DNA of 64,000 bases from Pseudomonas putida. Lineage in GTDB: Bacteria; Pseudomonadota; Gammaproteobacteria; Pseudomonadales; Pseudomonadaceae. Below are positions 51,726 to 60,978 of this stretch, in pieces. A program made the position numbers and the translations under genes. The stretch is from contig NZ_MNAH01000004.1 in assembly GCF_001976065.1 (NCBI RefSeq), positions 312,519-376,518 on the forward strand, in the 5' to 3' direction. Position 1 is the stretch's first letter; each line of letters starts with the position of its first letter. The notes below the pieces were generated by a model, which searched no databases, was not told the DNA's origin, and saw only the letters and a program-made list of their open reading frames with translations.

Positions 51726-52331
51726 ATGACCGAACCTGCGCTGCTCCCTCGCCCGCAACTTCGACGCATGTTGCGCAAGGCCCGCCGCGCACTGACACCC
51801 AGTCAGCAACGCCAGGCGGCTCGTGGGCTGTACAAGCAATTGGCCCAGCAACCTTTGTTCCGCCGCGCCAGGCACATCTCTCTTTATCTGCCCACCGACG
51901 GTGAAATCGACCCGCGCCTATTGCTGCGCGCGGCTCAACGTCGCGGCAAGGCTACCTATCTACCGGTACTCAGTGCCTGGCCGCGCACCAAGATGGTGTT
52001 CCAGCGAATCCGCCCCGGCGAAAAACTCAAGCCCAATCGCTTCCGCATCCTGGAACCCAGGCACAACCTTGCCCGGCAACGCAAAGTCTGGGCACTGGAT
52101 CTGGTGCTGCTGCCTTTGGTGGGATTTGACGATGTCGGCGGCCGCCTGGGCATGGGCGGCGGTTTCTATGATCGAAGCCTGGCCTACCTGGCGCGCCGCA
52201 ATGACTGGCGCAAGCCGACGTTGCTGGGGCTGGCCCATGAATGTCAGAAGGTCGAACGACTGGCTCAAGCGAGCTGGGATGTGCCGTTGCAGGGAACGGT
52301 GACGGACAAGGCCTGGTATTACTCAGGCTAG
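51726..52331 (+). CDS. 5-formyltetrahydrofolate cyclo-ligase
   Basis: 201 residues from the ATG at 51726 (a TTG at 51708 is open too). Family motifs: RKARRALTPSQQRQAA (substrate/ATP lysine-arginine region), ISLYLPTDGEIDP and the ATP loop GGRLGMGGGFYDRSL. It converts 5-formyl-THF to 5,10-methenyl-THF. Called ygfA in E. coli, where it follows ssrS as here. Confidence 0.92.
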   Translation: MTEPALLPRPQLRRMLRKARRALTPSQQRQAARGLYKQLAQQPLFRRARHISLYLPTDGEIDPRLLLRAAQRRGKATYLPVLSAWPRTKMVFQRIRPGEKLKPNRFRILEPRHNLARQRKVWALDLVLLPLVGFDDVGGRLGMGGGFYDRSLAYLARRNDWRKPTLLGLAHECQKVERLAQASWDVPLQGTVTDKAWYYSG

Positions 52332-52366
52332 ACGCCACCGGGATCAGCGGCGTCGAAAAGCGCGGA

Positions 52367-52522
52367 TCAGCGTTTGAAGGCTGTCGACTGTTGTTGCAGT
52401 GACGAGATTTCAACCGGTGCATCGGTCTTGTTGCCCCACAGGCTTTGGGCATAGCCAGTGGTCACGACGCCGAGGCCGAACAAAATAACCAAAATCCATA
52501 GTAAATCCGGTTTGCGTTTCAT
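52367..52522 (-). CDS. Small single-span membrane protein, 51 residues
   Basis: Direct reading of the minus strand gives an ATG at 52522 and a TGA at 52367–52369. The protein begins MKRKPDLLWILVILFGLG, with one membrane segment (about 8–26) after a basic N-terminus, and a short polar tail ending QQSTAFKR; orientation with the tail in the periplasm is likely. GGGGGGCAATCG precedes it, giving a GGGG ribosome-site substitute. Unknown function. Convergent with the cyclo-ligase gene. Confidence 0.65.
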   Translation of the reverse strand: MKRKPDLLWILVILFGLGVVTTGYAQSLWGNKTDAPVEISSLQQQSTAFKR

Positions 52523-52718
52523 CGATTGCCCCCCAAAGGCATATCAACACGATGACAGCAGCGGTTTCCGTTTGTAGGCCGTGCAGCAGCGTCAAGCTTG
52601 AAAGGCCGGCATTTTGCGACAACGAGAACCGGCACGCAAATGCTGACGTCAACCGACTGTCGGTTTGTCATAAAATTGCCCGACAACCTTTCCACCCACT
52701 TCGCAAGGAGCCAGAACC

Positions 52719-53168
52719 ATGGCCTATTGGCTGATGAAATCCGAGCCCGACGAACTCTCGATCAAAGACTTGGAGAAGCTTGGCAAAGCGCGCTGGGACG
52801 GGGTTCGCAACTATCAGGCGCGTAATTTCCTGCGTGCCATGGCGGTGGGGGACGAGTTCTTTTTCTATCACTCGAGCTGCCCGGAGCCGGGAATTGCCGG
52901 GATTGGCAAGATTGTCAAAGCCGCCTACCCGGACCCGACGGCGTTGGAAACAGAGAGCCATTACTACGATCCGAAGGCCACTGCCGAGAAAAACCCCTGG
53001 AGCGCGATCGATGTCGCGCATGTTGAAACGTTTACCAAGGTGTTGAAGCTGGATTATCTAAAACAGCAAACGGCGCTGGCCGAGATGCCACTGGTGCAGA
53101 AGGGCTCAAGACTATCGGTGATGCCGGTGACTGCCGAGCAGTGGGCAGCAGTGCTTGATCTACGCTAA
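52719..53168 (+). CDS. EVE-domain protein
   Basis: 149 residues, a single PUA-like EVE domain (MAYWLMKSEPDELSIKDLEKLGKARWDGVRNYQARNFLR ... EFFFYHSSCPEPGIAG). EVE domains recognise modified bases or RNA; this ubiquitous stand-alone form (thymocyte nuclear protein 1-like) has no firm bacterial function. AAGGAG precedes the ATG. Confidence 0.92.
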   Translation: MAYWLMKSEPDELSIKDLEKLGKARWDGVRNYQARNFLRAMAVGDEFFFYHSSCPEPGIAGIGKIVKAAYPDPTALETESHYYDPKATAEKNPWSAIDVAHVETFTKVLKLDYLKQQTALAEMPLVQKGSRLSVMPVTAEQWAAVLDLR

Positions 53169-53297
53169 ATGATGCATAACCGCCGGGCATTCTGGCTTAC
53201 CTTGGCAACAGGTCCGACTTGACCCTCAGTTGACTATCATCAAGGTGCTCAAATGCGTTCCTGCCAGACTGGAACGCTATGGAAGCAGGATGCCGAC

Positions 53298-54263
53298 ATG
53301 TCAACGCACAGCCGCTCTTCGCTGTTCTTCGTTTTTTTATTGGGGGCCGTGCTGGTCGCCGCCGCAGGGTTGGGTTATTGGCGGTCGACCGTTAACCGAC
53401 TGCCCGAAGGGTTGCATGTCGGCAATGGTCGACTTGAAGCCACTGAAGTGCAGATCGCCAGCAAAACACCCGGTCGATTGGCTGAAGTGCTGGTGGACGA
53501 GGGTGACAAGGTAACCCGCGGCCAGCTATTGGCCCGCATGGACACCCGGACCCTCGAGGCCCAGCGCAACCAGGCGGAAGCCGAAGTGATACGCGTCCGG
53601 GAAAATCTTTCCGCGGCCCAGGCCAATGTGAAACTGCGCCAGAGCGAGCAACTGCTAGCCCAACAAGAGCTCAAACGCTCCCAGGCGTTGTTCAATCGTG
53701 GTTTCGCCAGCGGCCAGATCATCGACCAGCAGCAGTCTCGCTTCGACACAGCCAACGCGGCTGTGACCGCGGCCCGCGCCCAGGTGTCCGCCGTCGGTGC
53801 AGCCATTGGTGCGGCACAGGCACAAGTGGCTCAGTTGAACAGTGAAATCGACGACAGCAGTTTGCGGGCCCCCATCGACGGGATCATTCAGCTTCGCATG
53901 GCCGAACCGGGAGAAGTGATCGGCGCCGGAGGGCGAGTGTTGTTGCTGATCGACCCGAACGACCAATACATGAACCTCTATCTTGCAGCATCCGTCGCCG
54001 GACGCCTGGCGGTCGGCGATGAAGCGCGAATCCTGCTGGACGCCCTGCCCGACCAACCGCTGCCGGCAAAAATCAGTTTCGTGGCAGCCAAGTCGCAGTT
54101 CACGCCCAAAGAAGTCGAGACCCGCGACGAACGTCAGAAGCTGGTGTTTCGGGTCAAGCTACATTTGACCCACCCCAGCGCCATCCCCCAGGCCAAACCG
54201 GGAATGCCCGGTAATGGCTACGTGCGTACTGCTGCCATCGACTGGCCGGCCAACCTGCAATGA
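53298..54263 (+). CDS. HlyD-family periplasmic adaptor of ABC exporter
   Basis: 321 residues from the ATG at 53298 (AGGA upstream). Inner-membrane anchor (about 10–28), lipoyl-like half motif (ATEVQIASKTPGRLAEVLVDEGDKVTRGQLLARMD), an alpha-hairpin (about 85–180) and beta-barrel. E. coli YhiI is the likely equivalent. It overlaps the following ABC gene by four bases, so adaptor, ATPase/permease and permease are one operon. Confidence 0.9.
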   Translation: MSTHSRSSLFFVFLLGAVLVAAAGLGYWRSTVNRLPEGLHVGNGRLEATEVQIASKTPGRLAEVLVDEGDKVTRGQLLARMDTRTLEAQRNQAEAEVIRVRENLSAAQANVKLRQSEQLLAQQELKRSQALFNRGFASGQIIDQQQSRFDTANAAVTAARAQVSAVGAAIGAAQAQVAQLNSEIDDSSLRAPIDGIIQLRMAEPGEVIGAGGRVLLLIDPNDQYMNLYLAASVAGRLAVGDEARILLDALPDQPLPAKISFVAAKSQFTPKEVETRDERQKLVFRVKLHLTHPSAIPQAKPGMPGNGYVRTAAIDWPANLQ

Positions 54264-56983
54264 CCGGCCTGGCACTGCATGCCAATCGCCTTCAGCACCG
54301 CTATGGCGAACGTCATGCGCTGACCGACATCACGCTCAGCCTACCCACCGGCACCCGATGTGGATTGATTGGTCCGGATGCCGCCGGTAAATCCAGCTTG
54401 CTGGGGCTGATCGCGGGTGTGAAGACGCTACAGCAAGGCCAACTGGAAGTGCTCGGTGGCTCGATCCGGGATCGGCACCACCGCAACAGCCTCTACACCC
54501 GTATCGCGTTCATGCCTCAAGGACTGGGTGGCAACCTGTACCCTGATCTGTCGATTCGCGAGAACATTCACTTCTTCGCCACACTGTTCGGGCTGTCCAG
54601 GGCACAAAGCAATCAGCGCATGCACAGCCTGCTGCTCGCCACCGACCTGCTGCGATTTGCCGAGCGCCCGGCCGGCAAGCTGTCGGGTGGCATGAAACAG
54701 AAGCTCGGCCTTTGTTGCGCACTGATCCATGAGCCGGACTTGTTGATCCTCGATGAGCCGACCACTGGCGTCGATCCCTTGTCCCGACGGCATTTCTGGG
54801 AGTTGATCGACGACGTTCGGCGCCAACGCCCGCAATTGACGCTACTGGTCGCTACCGCCTACATGGAAGAGGCCGAACAGTTCGAACACTGCCTGATGCT
54901 CGATGGCGGCAAGCTGATCGCCGCCGGTTTGAGCCGTGACCTGCGGGCGGTAACCCCCAGTGGCAAGCTCGATGAAGCCTTCACCCACTTTCAGGGCGAC
55001 AGTGGCCACGATAACCAGCCGCTGGTGATTCCTGCGCGAACCAACGCTACTGCCGACATCGCTATCCAGGCCCATGACCTGACCCTGCGCTTCGGCGATT
55101 TCACGGCAGTGGACAAGGTCAGCTTCGCCATCGGCCGCGGCGAGATCTTCGGGTTCCTGGGCTCCAATGGCTGTGGCAAAACCACCACCATGAAGGTGCT
55201 TACAGGGCTGATCCCGGCCAGCGGGGGCAGTGCCACGCTGCTGGGCAACCCTGTGAACGCCAAGGATCTGCGCACCCGCAAGCGCGTTGGATTCATGTCT
55301 CAGAGTTTCTCGCTCTACGGCGAACTCAGCGTGCGGCAGAACCTGGAATTGCACGCCAGACTGTTCGATCTGGCCCAAGCCGACAGTACTCAACGCATCG
55401 ACGAACTGATCCAGCGCTTCAGCCTTGCCAGCGTCGCCCATCAGCCGTCCGGTGCAATGCCATTGGGTCTGCGTCAACGGCTATCCCTGGCCGTGGCGGT
55501 CCTGCATCGCCCGGAAGTGCTCATCCTCGACGAACCCACCTCCGGCGTCGACCCGGCGGCGCGGGACGATTTCTGGCGATTGCTGCTCGAACTGTCCCGC
55601 GAACAAGGCGTGACGATCTTCCTGTCCACCCACTTCATGAATGAAGCCCAGCGCTGCGACCGCATCTCATTGATGCACGCAGGCAAGGTACTGGCCTGTG
55701 ACACCCCGGCAGCACTGCAACAGCAGTTCAAAAGCCAGACGCTAGAGGCCGCATTCGTCACCTGCCTGGAACAGGCCCAGAGCCCAGTCGAAACTGCAGC
55801 GCCACCGGCGCCCATCGACACCACGAGGGCGCCCACCACATCGATGATTGAGCGCCGCTTCAGTATTGGGCGGCTGCGGGCGTTGGCGGGTCGTGAAGGC
55901 AAGGAATTGCTGCGCGATAGAGTACGCCTGGCCTTCGCTCTGCTCGGGGCGATGTTCATGATGGTGATTTTCGGCTACGGGATCTCCCTGGACGTCGAGA
56001 ATCTCGCCTTCGCCGTCTACGACCAGGATCAGACCCCGCAAAGCCGGGCTTACCTGGAGGCCTTTCGCGGTTCCCGTTACTTCGACGAGCAGCCCCCGAT
56101 AGGCGATCCAGCGCAGTTGCATCGACGATTACAGCGCTCGGAGATCAAACTGGCGCTGCAGATCCCGCCCGGATTCGGCCGGGATCTGTTCGCCGGTCGC
56201 CAACCCACGGTGGCGGCCTGGCTCGAGGGTGGCATGCCGTTTCGCGCCGAAACCAGCCGCAATTATGTGGAAGCGGTACACCAGGCTAACCTGGAGCAGT
56301 TGGCGGACCAGTCCAGTCCCGCGCCGTCCCGGCAAGCGCCAGCCAAACTGCAAACACGTTTCCGCTACAACCAGGATGTCGTCAGCGTCAACGCCATCGG
56401 CCCCGGAGTGATGGCACTGATCCTGGCGTTCATCCCGGCCATGCTGACGGCGCTGGGCATCGTGCGAGAGAAGGAACTGGGCTCGATCACCAACTTCTAC
56501 GCCACACCGCTGACCCGCCTGGAGTTCCTGTTAGGTAAACAAGTCCCGTATCTGGCCGTCAGCCTGATCAATCTCGCCGTGCTGACCGCCATGAACCGCT
56601 GGCTGTTCGGCGTCCCTTTCAAGGGCAGTGCACTGACCCTGGCTTTCGGCGGATTGCTCTACGTGCTGGCAACCACCAGCATGGGTCTGTTGATTTCGTC
56701 ATTCACCCGAACCCAGATCGCCGCGATTCTCGGCACCATGATCATCACCAGCCTGCCGACCATCCAGTTTTCCGGCTTGATCGTGCCGCGGTCGTCGCTA
56801 GAGGGTGCGGCCGCGGTCATGGGGATGATGTTTCCGGCAGGCTATTTTCTCGATATCGCCGTCGGCACCTTTACCAAGGCGCTGGATATCCGACAGTTGT
56901 GGCCGCAATGCCTGGCACTGTTCGGATTCTTTCTCGGGTTCACCGGCTTGAGCCTGGCCATGCTGAAAAAGCAGGAGGTCTGA
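54260..56983 (+). CDS. Fused double-ATPase/permease, RbbA/YhiH-like ABC exporter
   Basis: 907 residues. First ABC domain (about 1–230) has GPDAAGKSSLL, LSGGMKQKLGL and LLILDEPTTGVDP. Second (about 268–500) has GSNGCGKTTTM and LILDEPTSGVDP, but its signature reads MPLGLRQRLSLA rather than LSGG. The C-terminal third (about 545–907) is an ABC2-type membrane domain with one early and five or six late helices. The E. coli homologue RbbA was reported as a ribosome-associated ATPase, but fusion and context indicate a drug/solute exporter. Confidence 0.9.
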   Translation: MTGLALHANRLQHRYGERHALTDITLSLPTGTRCGLIGPDAAGKSSLLGLIAGVKTLQQGQLEVLGGSIRDRHHRNSLYTRIAFMPQGLGGNLYPDLSIRENIHFFATLFGLSRAQSNQRMHSLLLATDLLRFAERPAGKLSGGMKQKLGLCCALIHEPDLLILDEPTTGVDPLSRRHFWELIDDVRRQRPQLTLLVATAYMEEAEQFEHCLMLDGGKLIAAGLSRDLRAVTPSGKLDEAFTHFQGDSGHDNQPLVIPARTNATADIAIQAHDLTLRFGDFTAVDKVSFAIGRGEIFGFLGSNGCGKTTTMKVLTGLIPASGGSATLLGNPVNAKDLRTRKRVGFMSQSFSLYGELSVRQNLELHARLFDLAQADSTQRIDELIQRFSLASVAHQPSGAMPLGLRQRLSLAVAVLHRPEVLILDEPTSGVDPAARDDFWRLLLELSREQGVTIFLSTHFMNEAQRCDRISLMHAGKVLACDTPAALQQQFKSQTLEAAFVTCLEQAQSPVETAAPPAPIDTTRAPTTSMIERRFSIGRLRALAGREGKELLRDRVRLAFALLGAMFMMVIFGYGISLDVENLAFAVYDQDQTPQSRAYLEAFRGSRYFDEQPPIGDPAQLHRRLQRSEIKLALQIPPGFGRDLFAGRQPTVAAWLEGGMPFRAETSRNYVEAVHQANLEQLADQSSPAPSRQAPAKLQTRFRYNQDVVSVNAIGPGVMALILAFIPAMLTALGIVREKELGSITNFYATPLTRLEFLLGKQVPYLAVSLINLAVLTAMNRWLFGVPFKGSALTLAFGGLLYVLATTSMGLLISSFTRTQIAAILGTMIITSLPTIQFSGLIVPRSSLEGAAAVMGMMFPAGYFLDIAVGTFTKALDIRQLWPQCLALFGFFLGFTGLSLAMLKKQEV

Positions 56984-58101
56984 TGCACAAGCTTGCGCAC
57001 ATCCTGCGACTTGGCCTCAAGGAGCTCTCGAGCCTGCAACATGACAACGTATTGCTGCTGTTCCTGTTCTACGCCTTCACGGTAGCGATCTACATGCCGG
57101 CCGCAGGCTCAGTGATCGGTGTGCACAACGCCAGTGTGGCCATGGTCGATGAAGATCACAGCCCTCTGTCACGCCAACTGGCCCAGGTCCTGCGGCCGCC
57201 GGAATTTCAACCGCCGGTACCGCTGCCTTATGACCAAATGGACGAGGTGCTGGACAGTGGGCGGTACACCTTCGTGATCAATGTTCCAGCCAATTTTCAG
57301 GCCGATCTGTTGGGCGGTCACCAGCCAGCACTGCAGGTCAACGTTGATGCCACCGCCATGAGCCAGGCGTTCATGGGTGCTGGCTATATCGGGCGGATTT
57401 TCCAGCGCGAACTGTTGAACTACAGTGGCCAGGGCGATGCGGCGAGCCAGGCCCCCGTGCTGCTGACGACACGAGCGCTGTTCAATGCCAACCTGGAGGG
57501 TGGCTGGTTCCTGGCGGTCATCCAGATCGTCAACAACATCACGATCCTGGCCATCATCCTGACGGGCACAGCACTGCTGCGTGAACGCGAGCATGGCACC
57601 CTGGATCATTTGCTGGTGCTGCCACTGACGGCACTGGAAATCATGCTGGCAAAAGTCTGGAGCAACATGCTGGTGGTGGTGCTCTGCACCTGGGTATCGC
57701 TGGAAGTCATCGTCAAAGGCGCCCTGGGCGTGCCACTGGCGGGCTCCATGAGCTTTTTCCTGCTGGTAACGGCGGTTTATCTGTTCGCCAGCACGGCGCT
57801 GGGAATATTCCTCGCGACCCTGGCCCGCTCGACACCGCAGTTCGGCTTATTGGCAATTCCGGTGATCATCCCCATGCTGCTGCTTTCCGGCGGCAGCACG
57901 CCCCTCGACAGCATGCCGCAATGGCTGCAATGGGTGATGCAGGGCTCGCCATCGACGCACTTCGTCAGCCTCAGCGCCGCGATTCTTTTTCGCGACGCCG
58001 GCATCGATGTCGTCTGGCCGGACTTGCTGGCATTAAGCGGCATCGGCCTGCTGTTCTTTACCATTGCGCTGATGCGGTTTCGCAAGAGCCTGGCGTCCTG
58101 A
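56983..58101 (+). CDS. ABC2-type permease (YhhJ-like)
   Basis: 372 residues; the ATG at 56983 overlaps the previous TGA by one base. One N-terminal helix, a large periplasmic domain (about 45–170) and five C-terminal helices (GGWFLAVIQIVNNITILAIILTG, LLREREHGTLDHLLVLPLTALE). It pairs with the membrane part of the fused protein to make a heterodimeric exporter that works with the HlyD adaptor. Confidence 0.9.
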   Translation: MHKLAHILRLGLKELSSLQHDNVLLLFLFYAFTVAIYMPAAGSVIGVHNASVAMVDEDHSPLSRQLAQVLRPPEFQPPVPLPYDQMDEVLDSGRYTFVINVPANFQADLLGGHQPALQVNVDATAMSQAFMGAGYIGRIFQRELLNYSGQGDAASQAPVLLTTRALFNANLEGGWFLAVIQIVNNITILAIILTGTALLREREHGTLDHLLVLPLTALEIMLAKVWSNMLVVVLCTWVSLEVIVKGALGVPLAGSMSFFLLVTAVYLFASTALGIFLATLARSTPQFGLLAIPVIIPMLLLSGGSTPLDSMPQWLQWVMQGSPSTHFVSLSAAILFRDAGIDVVWPDLLALSGIGLLFFTIALMRFRKSLAS

Positions 58102-58154
58102 TGAACGAGTAAAGAGCCACTCTCGCAACGAGGCCCGCCAGGACAGCAAAAAGC

Positions 58155-58562
58155 TTATTGGATGATCAGGTTGTTGAACAACAGATCCTCAACCACCGGC
58201 TTGCCCGTTTCATCATTCATGATCTGCTGGGTCTGCTTCAACGCTTCCTGACGCAGCTTTTCCTTGGCCTCGACATTGTTCATCGTCTCGGTGGACTGCT
58301 GGGCAAACAACGCCACCAGTTGATTGCGAATCAGCGGCTCGTTGGCCTTGACCGCCTTGGCGGCCTCGTCGCCGGTCACACGCAAGGCCACATCGGCCTT
58401 GTAGACCTTGAGCTTGGGCGTGCCATCCAGTCCGTAGTTGCCCACGAACGGCGGGCTCAAGGTGACATAATTGACCTTTGGCGCCACCTCTTCCTTGGCT
58501 TCCTCGGCCACCGCCGCCACAGGCAGGGACAGGGCCAGCAACAACATGATCCACGCTTTCAC
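58155..58562 (-). CDS. FliL-like secreted/periplasmic protein
   Basis: 135 residues from a GTG at 58562, with AAGGAG six bases upstream, which decides the start. Signal peptide VKAWIMLLLALSLPVAAVAEE, then a FliL-type domain (YVTLSPPFVGNYG ... LKVYKADVALRVTGDEAAKAVKANEPLIRNQLVALFAQQ). It resembles the C-terminal domain of flagellar FliL but no flagellar genes are near and the long N-terminal anchor is missing; function outside motility is possible. Confidence 0.85.
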   Translation of the reverse strand: MKAWIMLLLALSLPVAAVAEEAKEEVAPKVNYVTLSPPFVGNYGLDGTPKLKVYKADVALRVTGDEAAKAVKANEPLIRNQLVALFAQQSTETMNNVEAKEKLRQEALKQTQQIMNDETGKPVVEDLLFNNLIIQ

Positions 58563-58712
58563 AATTCGCTCCTTATCCGGTTTGCGGCCCAGCATAACCA
58601 CCCGCCACGCCAACACAAGCTTATGGCTGACTATCAGGGTCGGGCATGCTCGTTGACCCGTCGACTCACACACCTACACTTATCGGCCATCACTCCAAAA
58701 GGAATAGCCCTG

Positions 58713-59690
58713 ATGAAAGCCGTGCTGTGCAAAGCCTTCGGTCCTGCCGAATCGCTGGTACTGGAAGACGTCGCCAGTCCTGTCGCGAAGAAGAACGAAA
58801 TCCTGCTGGAGGTGCATGCCGCCGGGGTGAACTTCCCCGACACGCTGATCATCGAGGGCAAGTACCAGTTCAAACCGCCCTTCCCTTTTTCCCCGGGCGG
58901 TGAAGCCGCTGGCGTCGTCAGCGAAGTGGGCGAAAAAGTCAGCCACCTGAAGGTTGGCGATCGGGTCATGGCCCTGACCGGCTGGGGCAGTTTTGCCGAA
59001 CAGGTCGCGGTACCCGGTTACAACGTGTTGCCGATCCCGCCCTCCATGGACTTCAACACCGCCGCCGCCTTCAGCATGACCTATGGCACCTCGATGCACG
59101 CCCTCAAGCAACGCGGCAACCTGCAACCCGGCGAAACCCTGCTGGTATTGGGCGCCTCCGGCGGTGTCGGCCTGGCGGCAGTAGAGATCGGCAAGGCCAT
59201 GGGCGCCCGGGTGATCGCCGCGGCCAGCAGCGCGGAAAAACTCGCCGTGGCCAAGGCCGCGGGTGCCGATGAACTGATCAACTACAGCGAAACCAGCCTC
59301 AAGGACGAAATCAAACGCCTGACCGACGGCCAGGGTGCCGACGTGATCTACGACCCTGTGGGTGGCGACCTGTTCGACCAGGCCATCCGCGCCATCGCCT
59401 GGAACGGCCGCCTGCTGGTGGTCGGCTTTGCCAGCGGACGCATCCCCGAACTGCCGGTGAACCTGGCACTGCTCAAAGGTGCGGCGGTGCTCGGCGTGTT
59501 CTGGGGCTCGTTCGCCCAACGCCAGCCGCAGGATAACGCCGCCAACTTCCAGCAGCTGTTTGACTGGTTTGCCGAGGGCAAGTTGAAGCCGCTGGTGTCG
59601 CAGGTGTATCCGTTGAGCAATGCGGCGCAGGCCATCAATGATCTTGGCCAGCGCAAGGCTGTCGGGAAGGTGGTGGTGCAGGTTCGCTGA
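58713..59690 (+). CDS. NADPH:quinone oxidoreductase, zinc-independent MDR family
   Basis: 325 residues from the ATG at 58713 (AAAGGAA upstream). MDR fold: AAGVNFPDTLIIEGKYQFKPPFPFSPGGEAAGVV (no catalytic-zinc cysteine), cofactor motif VLGASGGVGLAAVEIGKAMGARVIAAAS. Probably reduces quinones or acts on enoyl substrates (QorA/crotonyl-CoA-reductase-like). Last core gene before the AT-rich island. Confidence 0.9.
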   Translation: MKAVLCKAFGPAESLVLEDVASPVAKKNEILLEVHAAGVNFPDTLIIEGKYQFKPPFPFSPGGEAAGVVSEVGEKVSHLKVGDRVMALTGWGSFAEQVAVPGYNVLPIPPSMDFNTAAAFSMTYGTSMHALKQRGNLQPGETLLVLGASGGVGLAAVEIGKAMGARVIAAASSAEKLAVAKAAGADELINYSETSLKDEIKRLTDGQGADVIYDPVGGDLFDQAIRAIAWNGRLLVVGFASGRIPELPVNLALLKGAAVLGVFWGSFAQRQPQDNAANFQQLFDWFAEGKLKPLVSQVYPLSNAAQAINDLGQRKAVGKVVVQVR

Positions 59691-59701
59691 TTTCCAATGG
59701 C

Positions 59702-59736
59702 AAAAAGGCCAGAACAACTCTGTAGTTGTTCTGGCC
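59702..59736 (-). terminator. Terminator of the oxygenase–kinase–MFS operon
   Basis: GGCCAGAACAAC (59707–59718) pairs perfectly with GTTGTTCTGGCC (59725–59736) around six bases. The run of T (CTTTTTG) follows only on the minus strand, so it ends the MFS gene transcript; it also meets the quinone oxidoreductase transcript head-on. Confidence 0.85.
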
Positions 59737-59793
59737 AGTCGGACAATGTGGATATAACCAAAATACGCCATTATATGCGATGTGCGGCGCATC

Positions 59794-60978
59794 TTAATGT
59801 AGTTTGAGTTCGCGAGACGGGTTATATATCAGCTGGGAACTGTTGACTCCTGATGTCTGATAGAAAGCGATCCAAACAGCACATCCTACCACCCCAGACA
59901 CCGCAGGCAATAACCAGGCGAGCCCAGCGTATTTCTCCAACACAATTCCTGATGCAGCAGAAAAAATAGCAATACCGATGCCGTGAGCCACCGCTAAATA
60001 TAAAGATATGGCCGTCGCGGAATAGCGCTCAGCGAAAAAACGTCGGATCGACATCACGAACGCGACATGTGGAATAGAAAAGGTTACGCCTTGCAGCACA
60101 AATGACAGTACAGCTTGAGTCACACCGGGATTGTACCAAACTAACAAAGCTCTAATCACAAAACACATTGCCACAATTGGTATGATAATTATGTAGCGTC
60201 TCGACGCAAAGGCATTTGAGTAGCGAAAAACGAAGGCCTCCGCGATGAACCCGATGGTCCAGGCAAGCAAAATCTGCGAATTGGTCAACCCCATCCTTTC
60301 TAGCCAAGGCGTGCCTATCGAATAGTAGGTGCCTTGTGCACCAATGATTAACGCCGTAGCTGCAAACATAAAAAATGCGCTACGTTTTGGAATACTCGGC
60401 TTTAATGATGATACGGCAAACTCTACTTGATGAACTTCTTCTTTTGACATCAATATAATAACAACACTAAAAGACAGCGTAGAGAATGTTAACACCCAGA
60501 TAAATATCAGGTCGGGAGCCAAATCAAGAGCACTTAACCCAGCCAGCGTGGCTGTCCCCACGGCGACCGATAACGAGCCTGCGAATCGGACCCGGCCATA
60601 GCTACCCTCAGCCCCTCGAATCGTACTCGCGGCACTCTCTAATAAACTTTGAAAAAAATTGCGCGACATCATTAAAATGCAAAAACCAACACCGAGTAAA
60701 ATTCTGTATTGGCTAAATAACACTACAAATACGCACACTACCGCCAGCATTGAAAATGAAACTTTGAAAACATGCTTTGAATGCGCGCGATCAGCATAAA
60801 AAATAATTATTGGGTTAACAATAATCTTTATTGCAAAGGTGCTGGCGACGACCCAGCCAGCTAGACTATACGAGAATCCAGAGTTAACCAAAAATTGAGA
60901 AAGGTAACTTTTTAATAATCCAGATGGAAAATAAAAAACGACATAACTCAGAACCACCAGACCTATAGACTGCTTCAT
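59794..60978 (-). CDS. MFS transporter of the AT-rich three-gene operon
   Basis: 394 residues, about twelve membrane segments, of the MFS_1-like/HcaT–LacY-like type (SYLSQFLVNSGFSYSLAGWVV at the start, FAERYSATAISLYLAVAHGIGIA near the end). The ATG overlaps the kinase stop by three bases, so translation is coupled. AT content is much higher than in the flanking genes and many rare codons for Pseudomonas occur. Likely an exporter or importer of the compound handled by the two preceding enzymes (inference). Confidence 0.85.
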   Translation of the reverse strand: MKQSIGLVVLSYVVFYFPSGLLKSYLSQFLVNSGFSYSLAGWVVASTFAIKIIVNPIIIFYADRAHSKHVFKVSFSMLAVVCVFVVLFSQYRILLGVGFCILMMSRNFFQSLLESAASTIRGAEGSYGRVRFAGSLSVAVGTATLAGLSALDLAPDLIFIWVLTFSTLSFSVVIILMSKEEVHQVEFAVSSLKPSIPKRSAFFMFAATALIIGAQGTYYSIGTPWLERMGLTNSQILLAWTIGFIAEAFVFRYSNAFASRRYIIIIPIVAMCFVIRALLVWYNPGVTQAVLSFVLQGVTFSIPHVAFVMSIRRFFAERYSATAISLYLAVAHGIGIAIFSAASGIVLEKYAGLAWLLPAVSGVVGCAVWIAFYQTSGVNSSQLIYNPSRELKLH

